From NCBI GenBank assembly GCA_004020645.1, contig SAQL01000027.1, positions 1 to 64,000 on the forward strand: DNA of 64,000 nucleotides. The letters are read 5' to 3'. The notes beneath the pieces were generated by a model. It searched no databases and had not been told where the DNA came from. It saw only the letters and a list, made by a program, of their open reading frames with translations. The stretch is from Mesorhizobium sp. Its GTDB lineage: Bacteria; Pseudomonadota; Alphaproteobacteria; Rhizobiales; Rhizobiaceae. Shown here one piece after another: positions 41,960 to 51,252 of this stretch (its first letter is position 1; every line of letters starts with the position of its first letter). The position numbers and the translations under genes were made by a program.

Positions 41960-43351
41960 TTACCCGTTGTTATTACGACGCAATCGGCTTTCTATCTCTT
42001 CGTGCGCGGTTTGCGTCGCTTTGAGCGACACGGTCACGCCGCCATCTTCATTGTCGGTGCGCGAGACGACGTCGCCATTGCGGTAGAGCCAGTCGACGAG
42101 CCCGAGCTGCTCAGGCTTGAGCGTGACGGTCAGCGTTTCCAGTTCGCCTGACACTCTTGTCTCGATGATCGCCTTCAGCACATCGATGCCCTCGCCGGTG
42201 GCGGCCGATATGGCAATCGGCGGCGCCTTGTTGCCGTCGATGCCGTCGGCGAGCAATCGTGCCCGGTTGCCTTTATCGAGCCGATCGATCTTGTTCCACA
42301 CTTCGATGACACGCTTGGTATCGCCGGCATCGACGCCGAGATCGGCGAGGATGCGCTCGACATCCTCGGCCTGGGCGGCCGTGTCGGGGTCCGAAATATC
42401 GCGCAGATGGATGACGAGATCGGCCTCGACCACCTCTTCCAACGTTGCCCGGAAGGCTGCAATCAGATGCGTCGGCAGATCCGAAATGAAACCGACCGTG
42501 TCCGAAACGATGACCGGCGTGCCGTGCGGCAGTCGCACCCGACGCAGTGTCGGGTCGAGCGTGGCAAACAGCATGTCCTCGGCCAGCACCCCTGCTCCGG
42601 TCAGCCTGTTGAACAGCGTCGACTTGCCGGCGTTGGTATAGCCGACGATCGCCACCACCGGGAACGGCACCTTCTTGCGCTTGGCGCGGTGCAGGTCACG
42701 GGTGCGCCGCACGGTTTCCAGCTCGTGCTTCAGCTTCTTGATCTTGTCCTGCAGGGCACGGCGGTCCGACTCGATCTGAGTTTCACCAGGACCGCCGAGG
42801 AAACCGGCGCCGCCGCGCTGGCGCTCGAGGTGGGTCCAGCTTCGCACGAGCCGGCCCTTCTGATAGTTGAGGTGAGCCAGATCGACCTGCAGCGTGCCTT
42901 CCTTGGTCCGTGCGCGCTCGCCGAAAATTTCCAGGATCAACCCGGTGCGGTCCAGCACCTTGGCGTTCAATTCCTTTTCCAGGTTGCGCTGCTGCACCGG
43001 CGTCAGCGGATGGTCGACAATGACCAGTTCGGCACGGCCCTCTTTGACGATCTCCGCGAACTCCGCGACCTTGCCGCTGCCGAGCAGGGTTGCAGGCCGG
43101 GGATCGTTGACGGTCACCACCGCGGTATGGATCGGGTCGAGGTCAATGGCTTGGGCAAGGCCAACCGCCTCGTCGTGGCGGGCCTCGGCGGAACGCATCA
43201 GGCGCGGACGATTTGTGTCTTCGTCGCCTCGTGGCTGGCGGGTAAGCTCGGGCACGATGACCACGGCCCGGGTCGGGCCTTCGGCTTCCGGCCCCGGCTG
43301 ATATGCTGGTTTTTCGCGAACGCTGCGGTCCGCGTCTTTCTTACGTGCCAA
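41960..43351 (-). CDS. hflX: GTPase HflX
   Basis: A 463-residue GTPase that splits or rescues ribosomes under stress. An N-terminal HflX domain with a Gly-rich linker (RQRGGAGFLGGPGETQIESD) precedes the G domain: G1 GYTNAGKSTLFN, G3 DTVGFISDLP, G4 NKIDRLDK. The start is TTG 43351, directly after the hfq stop, so the genes are coupled; an internal ATG would shorten the variable N-terminal tail. The hfq-hflX order is conserved in proteobacteria. Confidence 0.93.
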   Translation of the reverse strand: MARKKDADRSVREKPAYQPGPEAEGPTRAVVIVPELTRQPRGDEDTNRPRLMRSAEARHDEAVGLAQAIDLDPIHTAVVTVNDPRPATLLGSGKVAEFAEIVKEGRAELVIVDHPLTPVQQRNLEKELNAKVLDRTGLILEIFGERARTKEGTLQVDLAHLNYQKGRLVRSWTHLERQRGGAGFLGGPGETQIESDRRALQDKIKKLKHELETVRRTRDLHRAKRKKVPFPVVAIVGYTNAGKSTLFNRLTGAGVLAEDMLFATLDPTLRRVRLPHGTPVIVSDTVGFISDLPTHLIAAFRATLEEVVEADLVIHLRDISDPDTAAQAEDVERILADLGVDAGDTKRVIEVWNKIDRLDKGNRARLLADGIDGNKAPPIAISAATGEGIDVLKAIIETRVSGELETLTVTLKPEQLGLVDWLYRNGDVVSRTDNEDGGVTVSLKATQTAHEEIESRLRRNNNG

Positions 43352-43597
43352 TCAGGCGCCCTGACTTTCCTCACCATCGAACATCTGAACCGGCTGGCTC
43401 GGCATGATCGTGGAAATGGCGTGCTTGTAGACGAGCTGGGAATGGCCGTCTCGACGCAGCAGAACGCAGAAATTGTCGAACGAAGTGACCACACCGGTCA
43501 GCTTCACACCGTTGATGAGAAAGATGGTGAGTGGGTTTTTGCTTTTGCGAACTGAATTCAGGAACAGGTCCTGAAGATTTTGCGATCGTTCCGCCAT
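43352..43597 (-). CDS. hfq: RNA chaperone Hfq
   Basis: An 81-residue hexameric Sm-like protein that pairs small RNAs with mRNAs. Sm1 is NGVKLTGVVTSFDNFCVLLRR and Sm2 is VYKHAISTIMP, with the U-binding YKHAIST. ATG 43597 (MAERSQNLQDLFLNSVRKSK) is the family start, though the frame is open upstream. It is first in the hfq-hflX pair. The candidate small RNAs at 5.9 and 7.2 kb could be clients. Confidence 0.96.
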   Translation of the reverse strand: MAERSQNLQDLFLNSVRKSKNPLTIFLINGVKLTGVVTSFDNFCVLLRRDGHSQLVYKHAISTIMPSQPVQMFDGEESQGA

Positions 43598-43741
43598 TGT
43601 TCTTGTCTTTCGCCGATCCCCTTCGGTTTGCAGGCCAATGCGCCAAATACCTGGCACATGTCAAGCGCGCAAACACCGTCTTGCCGTCAATAACGACAAG
43701 CAGAACGAGATATATTGATGTTCATTCCACCTGTGCGGTTA

Positions 43742-44602
43742 TCAGGCTGGACTTTTTTCCGCAACGTCAAAAAAGGCGTGCCGCAAGGAAAGTGTTATCG
43801 AGCCCGGATGGCCGTTGGCGACGGGAGCACCGTCGATCGCCACGATCGGCATGGCGATTGTGGTCGCGGAGCTGATGAAAACCTCGCGCGCGGCTTTGGC
43901 TTCGGCGACCGAAAAGCCCCGCTCCTCGATCTTCAGGCCGAGCTTGGCGGCCACTTCGAACAGCGTGGTGCGGGTGATGCCGCGCAGGATGCCGTGCTCG
44001 GCCGGACGCGTGACCAGCACGCCATCCCTGGTGATGATCCAGGCGTTCGACGATCCACCTTCCTTGACGATGCCCTCGGCATCGACGAACCAGGCTTCCT
44101 GGGCGCCGGCTTCCTTGGCCTTCTGCTTGGCGAGCACATTTGGCAACAGGCCAACCGACTTGATATCGACCCGGTCCCAACGATTCTCCAGCACGGTGAT
44201 GACCTTGATTCCGCTTTCGGCCTTCTTCTCGGCAGCAGCGGGGTCGGCTTTCCTGGCGGTCACCACCAGCGCGGGCTTCGTGCCCGCCGGAAAAACAAAG
44301 TCACGGCTGGCGACGCCACGCGTCACCTGAAGATAGACCAGGCCATCGGTGACATGGTTGCGGCGGACCACCTCGCGCATGATGATCGGCAACACGCCCC
44401 GCGTGACCGGCCAGTCGATCGACAATTCGGTCAGCGAACGGTTCAGCCGCCCGAGATGGCGAGGCATATCGACGATGAAGCCGCGCGCCACCTCGCAAAC
44501 CTCGTATACGCCATCGGCGAACTGATAGCCGCGGTCCTCGATATGTACGAAAGCGTCGGCGTGAGCGACATAGCGCCCGTTCACATAGGCAATGCGCGGC
44601 AT
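43742..44602 (-). CDS. dat: D-amino-acid aminotransferase (class IV)
   Basis: A 286-residue fold-type IV PLP enzyme. The catalytic Lys lies in IKSVGLLPNVLAKQKAKE, with the preceding segment FPAGTKPALVVTARK. The cofactor-phosphate loop is GILRGITRTTLFE, and Glu in WFVDAEGIVKEGGSSN contacts the ring. Family members interconvert D-alanine and D-glutamate for the wall; a branched-chain or aminodeoxychorismate role is possible but less like it. It stands between ntrX and hfq, flanked by palindromic repeats on its upstream side. Confidence 0.85.
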   Translation of the reverse strand: MPRIAYVNGRYVAHADAFVHIEDRGYQFADGVYEVCEVARGFIVDMPRHLGRLNRSLTELSIDWPVTRGVLPIIMREVVRRNHVTDGLVYLQVTRGVASRDFVFPAGTKPALVVTARKADPAAAEKKAESGIKVITVLENRWDRVDIKSVGLLPNVLAKQKAKEAGAQEAWFVDAEGIVKEGGSSNAWIITRDGVLVTRPAEHGILRGITRTTLFEVAAKLGLKIEERGFSVAEAKAAREVFISSATTIAMPIVAIDGAPVANGHPGSITLSLRHAFFDVAEKSPA

Positions 44603-44623
44603 GGGTCACCCCTGGAGAAGTCA

Positions 44624-44671
44624 GCGCATGACCCCGAAAATCGGAATCGATTTTCGGAAAGGATCATGCGC
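44624..44671. repeat. Palindromic mosaic repeat (GCGCATGA type)
   Basis: GCGCATGA pairs with TCATGCGC (44664-44671), enclosing CCGAAAATCG against CGATTTTCGG. It is related to the repeats at 41007, 48549 and 52457. Confidence 0.75.
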
Positions 44672-44684
44672 GCAAAAATCAAAA

Positions 44685-44732
44685 CGCTACAGCGCCCTTT
44701 GCGCGTCCCAAAAGACGCGCGGCGCTGTAGCG
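44685..44732. repeat. Palindromic mosaic repeat (CGCTACAGCGCC type)
   Basis: CGCTACAGCGCC (44685-44696) pairs with GGCGCTGTAGCG (44721-44732), and GCGCGTC with GACGCGC inside. It lies 14 bases from the repeat at 44624 and 65 bases after ntrX, so it may also end that transcript. Confidence 0.75.
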
Positions 44733-44796
44733 CTTTCTTATGCGATTCCGCCGCCGCCGTAACCGATAATTGCGTAAGCCACAATTGGATTGGCTA

Positions 44797-46158
44797 TCAG
44801 ACGCCCAGCGACTTCAGCTTGCGGTGAAGCGCCGAGCGCTCCATGCCGATGAACTCGGCCGTTTTCGAGATGTTGCCGCCAAAACGGTTGATCTGGGCGA
44901 TCAGATAGTCCTTCTCGAACTGTTCGCGCGCTTCACGCAGCGGCAGCGCCATGATGTGCTGATCGGATTGGTTTGGCGTGCGCGGCATGACATCGCCAAT
45001 CTCGGCAGGCAAGAGATCGGCGGTGATCGGTGCATCGATATCGTCGCCGCGCGCCAGGATCATCAACCGCTCGACATTGTTGCGCAACTGGCGGACGTTG
45101 CCTGGCCAGTTGTGTGCCTGCAGCACCGCCAGCGCGTCGTCGCCGATGCGCCGCGGCCGGATGCCGGCCTGGCGGGCGATCTGCTTCATGAAATTGTCGA
45201 CAAGATAGGGGATGTCCTCCCGCCGCTCGGCCAATCCCGGCACCATGACCGGAACCACCGCCAGACGATGATAGAGATCCTCCCGGAAACGACCGTCGGC
45301 AATCATTGCCTCCAGATTCTGCGCGGTCGACGAGATGATTCGGACATCGACCTTGACCCGTTTGGTGCCCCCTACCCGCTCGAACTGTTGTTCGACCAGC
45401 ACGCGCAGGATCTTGTTTTGCGTTTCACGCGGCATGTCGGCCACTTCGTCGATGTAGAGAATGCCGCGATGAGCTTCCTCAAGCGCGCCGACCTTGCGTT
45501 CGACACCGTTTGATTCGGTGCCGAACAGCTCGACCTCCATGCGTTCGGGCGTGATGTTGGCAGCGCTCAGCGTGACAAATGGCGCGCTCTTGCGCGCCGA
45601 CAGCGTGTGGATGGCGCGTGCCGCGAGTTCCTTGCCCGACCCGGACGGGCCGATGATCATGACGCGGCTGTTGGTCGGCGCCACGCGCTCGATGGTCTGG
45701 CGCAACTGGCTCATTGCCGACGACATGCCGATCAGGTCGAAAGTTTCGCCGCTGCGCAGCTTGAGATCCGAAACCTCGCGTCTCAGTTTCGACGTTTCAA
45801 TCGCACGTTCGGCGATGAGGATCAGCCTGTCGGCCTTGAACGGTTTCTCGATGAAGTCATAGGCGCCGCGGCGGATGGCCGAGACCGCCGTCTCGATGTT
45901 GCCATGGCCCGAGATCATCACCACAGGCAGGCTCGGATGCATCGTCTTGATCTCGTCCAGCAACGCCAGTCCGTCCAGACGTGAGCCTTGCAGCCAGATG
46001 TCGAGGAAAATCAGCCTCGGCGCCCGGTCGGCGATCGCCGCCAGGGCGCTGTCGGCATCGAATGCCGTGCGGGTTTCGTGACCTTCGTCGCTCAGGATAC
46101 CGGCGACAAGTTCGCGGATGTCTTCCTCGTCATCGACGATGAGAATGTCAGACGCCAT
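44797..46158 (-). CDS. ntrX: Response regulator NtrX
   Basis: A 453-residue sigma-54-type response regulator for nitrogen and envelope or redox control. The receiver domain has Asp pair IVDDEED and phospho-acceptor in IFLDIWL. The AAA+ domain has Walker A IGPSGSGKELAAR and Walker B ILYIDEVADMP. The sigma-54-contact loop GAFTGA is not seen; the region reads FGTESNGVERKVGALEEA. So it may act as a repressor or sigma-70 activator. A Fis-type helix-turn-helix (NISKTAEFIGMERSALHRKL) ends it. It overlaps ntrY by 11 bases. Confidence 0.95.
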   Translation of the reverse strand: MASDILIVDDEEDIRELVAGILSDEGHETRTAFDADSALAAIADRAPRLIFLDIWLQGSRLDGLALLDEIKTMHPSLPVVMISGHGNIETAVSAIRRGAYDFIEKPFKADRLILIAERAIETSKLRREVSDLKLRSGETFDLIGMSSAMSQLRQTIERVAPTNSRVMIIGPSGSGKELAARAIHTLSARKSAPFVTLSAANITPERMEVELFGTESNGVERKVGALEEAHRGILYIDEVADMPRETQNKILRVLVEQQFERVGGTKRVKVDVRIISSTAQNLEAMIADGRFREDLYHRLAVVPVMVPGLAERREDIPYLVDNFMKQIARQAGIRPRRIGDDALAVLQAHNWPGNVRQLRNNVERLMILARGDDIDAPITADLLPAEIGDVMPRTPNQSDQHIMALPLREAREQFEKDYLIAQINRFGGNISKTAEFIGMERSALHRKLKSLGV

Positions 46159-48430
46159 TACCGACCTTTTCAGTTTGTCTTTCGTGTTCCGTCCTGCCTT
46201 CGCCGCGCGACGGCACGGCGGTGAGCGGCAGGATGATGCTGATCATCGCGCCTCGCCCGTCGTGGAAATCCGCCGGCGCGTCATGCAATTCGAGCCGGCC
46301 GCCATGGTCCTCCACTATCTTCTTGACGATAGCGAGGCCGAGCCCCGTGCCCTTCTCGCGTGTCGTCATGTAAGGCTCGAGCAATCGCTGACGATTTTCG
46401 CGCGGCAAGCCCTTGCCGTTGTCAATGACATCGATGCGAATCGCACCATTCTGGCGCCCGGCTTGAATCCGGATTATGCCGTGCGAGCGGTCCTTCTGAT
46501 CAAGTCCGTCAATCGCCTCGGCCGCGTTCTTGATGACATTGCCAAAAGCCTGCGCCATCAGGCGGCTGTCGAAAGTGCCTTTGAGCGGTTCGTTGCCGAA
46601 CACGCGCTCGAAGGTAATATCGGAGCGGCTCACTTCGACGAGGAACGAAGCTTCGCGCAACGATTCGCGCAAATCGAGGGCCTTCATTTCGGGCTTGGGC
46701 ATGCGTGCGAAAGCCGAGAACTCGTCGACCATGCGACCGATGTCCTCAACCTGCCTGATGATCGTGTCGGTGCATTGATCGAAAACCTCGCGGTCTTCGG
46801 TGATGACCTTGCCGTAGCGGCGCTTGATGCGCTCGGCGGATAGCTGGATCGGTGTCAGCGGGTTCTTGATCTCGTGGGCGATGCGCCGCGCCACATCCGC
46901 CCAGGCCGAGGAACGCTGCGCCTGGACCAGATCGGTGATGTCATCGACCGTCACGACATAGGATTTCTCCTCCGCACCGTCGTCGCCGGCCTCGACCGTG
47001 ATCTGCACGTTGAAGGTGCGCTCCGTACCGGCGCGATAGAAGGTCACCTGCTCGCGGTGGACAGGCTTGCCCGACTTGCGGCCGATCTCGAAGACGCGGC
47101 CGACATGCGGCAGCACCGCGGACAGGTTTTGCCCGAGTGCGGCGTTGGCGGATATGGCCAGCATCGTTTCGGCCGACCGGTTGACGATGGTGACGATGCC
47201 ATATGGATCGACCCCGATGACGCCGGCGGTGACACCGGCAAGCACGGCCTCCGAAAAGCGCCGCCGCTCGTCGATCAAATCTTTGGCGGACAGAATCTCG
47301 TTACGCTGCGATTTCAGTTCCAGCAGCATCTTGTTGAAGGTGTCGCCGAGCGAGGCGACGTCGCCGTCGGAGGGCCGAACCGGCACGGCAACGTCGAGAT
47401 TGCCGGTCGCGACCTCGTCGGCCGCGCCGATGAGCTGGCGGATCGGCCGCACCAGACGGTCTGCCACGGCGATGCCGGTCCAGATGGCGGACAGAATGAT
47501 GATCAGCGTCAGCGACAGATAGGGAAGTGCGAAGGCCACCTGCGAGGTGCGGCGATTGTCTTCCAAACCGCGATATTCGTCGGTGTTGGATCTGACAATC
47601 TGCCGCGCCTTGATCACTTCGGGATCGACGAGCCGGATGGTGTAGAGATAGAGCCCTTCGATCTCGCGCAGCTTGACGATGGCGCCCATGATGTTGCGCG
47701 TCTTCGGCTCGATCAGCACCGGCCTGCCGTCGGCGGCACTGCTCATGGCGCCTTCCGGCGGCTCCGGCATGGCAAAATCGGCGTCGGTCTTGGCGCTCAT
47801 GACGAATGAACCGTCGGGCCTGACCAGTGCCGCATGGGCCAGAGAGCGTCCGACAGCTTCCTTGTTCATGAGATCGAGGAAGCCGGTTCGATCGAGGCCG
47901 TAGAGCGTGCGGGAGGCGTCGAGATCGTAAGCCATCGACAGGGTCGTCCCCTGGAGATTGCGCGCGTTCTCCTGCACATAGGCGTCGGCGATCGAAAGGG
48001 ACGAATTGACGATCGTCTTGGTGCGGATCTCGAACCAGCGATCGAGGCCGATATCGAGTGTGATCGAGGCGATGATCGCCACCATGATGGCGGGAATCGC
48101 GGCGACCAGCGCGAACATGGCGACGATCCGCACATGCAGCCGCGACGCCGCCTTGCCGCGCCGGCGCGCCATCAAAATGCGATGCACTTCGCGGCCGACC
48201 AGCGCGATCAGGAACAGGATGAACGCCGCATTGAGGGCGATAAGCGCCAGCGTCGTCCTCTCGTCCGGCGTGATCGGCGTGGCGCCGACGAGAATGGCGA
48301 AGGAGATCGCTGCCGTAACCAGCGCACCGGCAATTGCCACCACGCCCGGCAGCGCGAGCAGCCGGCGCCCGTCCCGTGTGCCAGGTTCGCTGAAAAGCGT
48401 TTCGCGCGGTGTCGGTGCCTGTGAAGCCAT
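46148..48430 (-). CDS. ntrY: Sensor histidine kinase NtrY
   Basis: A 760-residue inner-membrane kinase, partner of NtrX. Three or four N-terminal membrane helices, a periplasmic region, a HAMP domain (LVRPIRQLIGAADEVATGN), a PAS domain (GVIGVDPYGIVTIVNRSAET) and the kinase core follow. The phospho-His is in HEIKNPLTPIQLSAERI and the ATP boxes are NVIKNAAEAI and GTGLGLAIVKKI. ATG 48430 (MASQAPTPRETLF) is the likely start, the frame being open further up. Confidence 0.95.
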   Translation of the reverse strand: MASQAPTPRETLFSEPGTRDGRRLLALPGVVAIAGALVTAAISFAILVGATPITPDERTTLALIALNAAFILFLIALVGREVHRILMARRRGKAASRLHVRIVAMFALVAAIPAIMVAIIASITLDIGLDRWFEIRTKTIVNSSLSIADAYVQENARNLQGTTLSMAYDLDASRTLYGLDRTGFLDLMNKEAVGRSLAHAALVRPDGSFVMSAKTDADFAMPEPPEGAMSSAADGRPVLIEPKTRNIMGAIVKLREIEGLYLYTIRLVDPEVIKARQIVRSNTDEYRGLEDNRRTSQVAFALPYLSLTLIIILSAIWTGIAVADRLVRPIRQLIGAADEVATGNLDVAVPVRPSDGDVASLGDTFNKMLLELKSQRNEILSAKDLIDERRRFSEAVLAGVTAGVIGVDPYGIVTIVNRSAETMLAISANAALGQNLSAVLPHVGRVFEIGRKSGKPVHREQVTFYRAGTERTFNVQITVEAGDDGAEEKSYVVTVDDITDLVQAQRSSAWADVARRIAHEIKNPLTPIQLSAERIKRRYGKVITEDREVFDQCTDTIIRQVEDIGRMVDEFSAFARMPKPEMKALDLRESLREASFLVEVSRSDITFERVFGNEPLKGTFDSRLMAQAFGNVIKNAAEAIDGLDQKDRSHGIIRIQAGRQNGAIRIDVIDNGKGLPRENRQRLLEPYMTTREKGTGLGLAIVKKIVEDHGGRLELHDAPADFHDGRGAMISIILPLTAVPSRGEGRTEHERQTEKVGNGV

Positions 48431-48548
48431 GTCGCCGTCTAGAGCCAGTGATTGCGTCGGATGTATGCAACGCATTGTGGCGATTATGCAACAAGTGTGA
48501 CCTGGACGGAAATGTTTCGGCGATCGATCCCCGGAAAAGGCTTCGCTC

Positions 48549-48602
48549 TGTCGCACCAGCCCGAAAAATCGGAATCGATTTTTTCGAAAAGACGATGCGA
48601 CA
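48549..48602. repeat. Palindromic mosaic repeat (TGTCGCA type)
   Basis: TGTCGCA (48549-48555) pairs with TGCGACA (48596-48602), enclosing CCGAAAAATCG against CGATTTTTTCG. Same family as the repeats at 41007 and 44624. Confidence 0.7.
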
Positions 48603-48614
48603 ACTCAAAGTGCT

Positions 48615-48654
48615 AGAGCGAACTTTGTAGGTCCGAACGGACGGACGTCGCTCT
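48615..48654. repeat. Palindromic mosaic repeat (AGAGCGA type)
   Basis: AGAGCGA pairs with TCGCTCT (48648-48654), with GTCCG/CGGAC inside. It abuts the ntrC stop at 48653. Confidence 0.65.
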
Positions 48655-50113
48655 AAGCCTGCCTGGTCGATTTATAGACGTTGACGCCGAGTTCGCGAAT
48701 TTTCTTGCGCAGCGTGTTGCGGTTGAGCCCGAGGAGTTCCGCAGCCTTGATCTGGTTGCCGCGGGTTGCCGTCATCGAGGCCAGGACCAGCGGATATTCG
48801 ACCTCGGAGAGAATACGCTGATAGAGGCCGGCGGGCGGCAAATCGCCGGCGAACGAAGCAAAATAGCGCTGCAGGAAATGTTCCACCGCCTGGCCGATGG
48901 ACAGATCGTCGGGTATGAGGTTGCCGCCACCGGGAACGACCGGCCTCTCGCCGGTCTTCAGTTCCGCTTCGATGACTTCGGCGGAAATCTCATCCTGCGA
49001 ATAGAGCGCGGCTAGCCTGCGGACAAGATTTTCGAGCTCGCGCACGTTGCCTGGCCACGGATAGCGCTTCATCAGCTCGATGCCGCCTGTGGAAATGCGC
49101 TTGGTCTGCAGGCCTTCGCTGGCGCCGAGCTTGAAGAAGTGCCGGACGAGATCCGGAACGTCCTCGGATCGCTCGCGCAGCGCCGGCAGCCTTAGCGGCA
49201 CGACGTTCAGGCGATAGAACAGATCCTCGCGGAAAAGCCCTTGATTGATCAGCGTGCGCAGATCCTTGTTGGTGGCGGCGACGATGCGCACGTCGGTCTT
49301 GATCGGCGTACGGCCGCCGACGGTGGTATATTCGCCCTGCTGCAGGACCCGCAGCAAGCGCGTTTGCGCTTCCATCGGCATGTCGCCGATCTCGTCGAGG
49401 AAGAGCGTACCGCCTTCGGCCTGCTCGAAACGGCCGGTGGAGCGGTTCTGCGCGCCGGTGAAGGCGCCCTTCTCGTGCCCGAACAGTTCCGATTCGATCA
49501 GGTCGCGTGGGATCGCCGCCATGTTGATCGCGACGAACGGGCCGCCGCGGCGGCGGCCGTATTCGTGCAGCGCGCGCGCCACCAGTTCCTTGCCGGTGCC
49601 CGATTCGCCTGAAATCATCACCGTCAGGTCGGTCTGCATCATGCGCGCCAGCATGCGGTAGATATCCTGCATCGCGGCCGAGCGGCCGACCAGCGGCATC
49701 GTTTCCGGCGGCTCGTCCGCCCGCGCATCGATCTTCGGCCGTCGGGGCTCGGAAAGCGCCCGGTTGACGATGTTGAGAAGCTCGGTCAGGTCGAACGGTT
49801 TCGGCAGATATTCGTAGGCGCCGGTCTCGGAGGCGCGAATCGCGGTCATGAACGTGTTCTGGGCGCTCATGACGATGACGGGCAGTTCCGGCCGTGCCTT
49901 CTTGATGCGCGGCAGCATGTCGAAAGCGTTTTCGTCCGGCATGACCACGTCGGTGATGACGAGATCGCCCTCGCCCGCCGCCACCCAGCGCCACAGCGTC
50001 GAGGCGTTGGACGTCACGCGCACCTCATGGCCGACGCGCGAAAGCGCCTGATTGAGGACGGTGCGGATGGCCGCATCGTCGTCGGCGACGAGAATATTGC
50101 CGCGAACCGTCAT
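48653..50113 (-). CDS. ntrC: Nitrogen regulator NtrC
   Basis: A 486-residue sigma-54 activator for nitrogen starvation genes. Receiver: ILVADDDAA and phospho-Asp in LVITDVVMP. AAA+: Walker A ISGESGTGKELVAR, the sigma-54 contact loop GAFTGA, Walker B GTLFLDEIGDMP. Fis-type helix-turn-helix at the end (NQIKAAELLGLNRNTLRKKI). ATG 50113 overlaps the ntrB stop by four bases, so it is translationally coupled to it. Confidence 0.97.
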   Translation of the reverse strand: MTVRGNILVADDDAAIRTVLNQALSRVGHEVRVTSNASTLWRWVAAGEGDLVITDVVMPDENAFDMLPRIKKARPELPVIVMSAQNTFMTAIRASETGAYEYLPKPFDLTELLNIVNRALSEPRRPKIDARADEPPETMPLVGRSAAMQDIYRMLARMMQTDLTVMISGESGTGKELVARALHEYGRRRGGPFVAINMAAIPRDLIESELFGHEKGAFTGAQNRSTGRFEQAEGGTLFLDEIGDMPMEAQTRLLRVLQQGEYTTVGGRTPIKTDVRIVAATNKDLRTLINQGLFREDLFYRLNVVPLRLPALRERSEDVPDLVRHFFKLGASEGLQTKRISTGGIELMKRYPWPGNVRELENLVRRLAALYSQDEISAEVIEAELKTGERPVVPGGGNLIPDDLSIGQAVEHFLQRYFASFAGDLPPAGLYQRILSEVEYPLVLASMTATRGNQIKAAELLGLNRNTLRKKIRELGVNVYKSTRQA

Positions 50114-51252
50114 TTGCGGTCTCCTTCGCCATCGTCGTCTGTGCCGAACGGCGTTTCTTTCCAGGCTGGCATCAGGATGCGGAAGGTGGTTGCGCGCGGC
50201 GTTGAATCGCATTCGATGATGCCGCCATGCTCGCCGACGATTTTCGCGACCAGCGCCAGACCAAGCCCCGACCCGTTAGGCTTGGTGGTGATGAAGGGAT
50301 CAAACAGGATCGGCAGGATATCTTCGGAGACGCCAGAACCGTTGTCGCGCACGCAAAATTCCAACGGCAGCGACACGCGGCCCTGGGTTCCCGGAACGGA
50401 AACACGGATGCCCGGCCGGAACGCGGTCGACAAAGTGATCTCGCCTTGCGGATCGCCGCCAATGGCCTCGGCCGCATTCTTGACCAGGTTGAGGAACACC
50501 TGGATCAGCTGGTCGCGGTTGGCGAAAACCGGAGGCAATGATGGATCATAGTCCTCCAATATCTTGATCCGCTTGGCAAAACCGTTCTTGGCAATCGCCT
50601 TCACATGGTCGAGCACGACATGGATGTTGACCGGGTAGCGGTCGATGGGCCGCTCGTCGGAAAACACCTCCATGCGATCGACCAGCGAGACGATGCGGTC
50701 GGTCTCATCGGTGATCAGCCGGGTCAGCGCGCGATCATCGTCGGAAGCGGACAGTTCGAGCAGCTGGGCAGCACCCCGGATGCCGGATAGCGGGTTCTTG
50801 ATCTCGTGGGCGAGCATCGCAGCAAGGCCGGTCACTGAGCGTGCCGCACCGCGGTGCGTCATCTGACGATCGATCTTGTCGGCCATCGATCGTTCCTGGA
50901 ACATCACCACGACGGAGCCCGGGAATTCCGACACCGGCGCGACATAGAGGTCGACGACTTTCTCGATGCCGAGGCGCGGCGACGATACGTCGACCCGGTA
51001 TTCGTTGACGGGTGCCCGGCGCTCGCGCACCTGGTCGACAAGCGTCAGCAGTGGGCTGCCGAAGGGAATGAGCTTGGGTAATGTGTTGCGGGCGAGCATG
51101 GTTGCGCTCGAGCGGAAGAAATCTTCGGCATCGGCATTGGCGAAGGTGATGACGCCTTCAGCATCGACCATGATCACCGGGCGGCGGATGGTGTTGAGTA
51201 CGATGTGGGCGGCGTCCGCCATATCCATGCTCTGTGCAACGGTGGCATTCAT
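50110..51252 (-). CDS. ntrB: Nitrogen sensor kinase/phosphatase NtrB
   Basis: A 380-residue cytosolic kinase, controlled by PII, that phosphorylates or dephosphorylates NtrC. PAS domain at about 20-110 (TIRRPVIMVDAEGVITFANA), phospho-His in HEIKNPLSGIRGAAQLLE, ATP boxes NLVKNAAEAIGG and GSGLGLALVAKI. GGAGC upstream fits ATG 51252. It overlaps dusB by ATGA. Confidence 0.96.
   Translation of the reverse strand: MNATVAQSMDMADAAHIVLNTIRRPVIMVDAEGVITFANADAEDFFRSSATMLARNTLPKLIPFGSPLLTLVDQVRERRAPVNEYRVDVSSPRLGIEKVVDLYVAPVSEFPGSVVVMFQERSMADKIDRQMTHRGAARSVTGLAAMLAHEIKNPLSGIRGAAQLLELSASDDDRALTRLITDETDRIVSLVDRMEVFSDERPIDRYPVNIHVVLDHVKAIAKNGFAKRIKILEDYDPSLPPVFANRDQLIQVFLNLVKNAAEAIGGDPQGEITLSTAFRPGIRVSVPGTQGRVSLPLEFCVRDNGSGVSEDILPILFDPFITTKPNGSGLGLALVAKIVGEHGGIIECDSTPRATTFRILMPAWKETPFGTDDDGEGDRK

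Noticed and set aside
43650..43668. TGGCACATGTCAAGC upstream of hfq as a sigma-54 site
   Set aside because: Spacing of GG and GC is right but the -12 half lacks TTGC, so the match is too weak.
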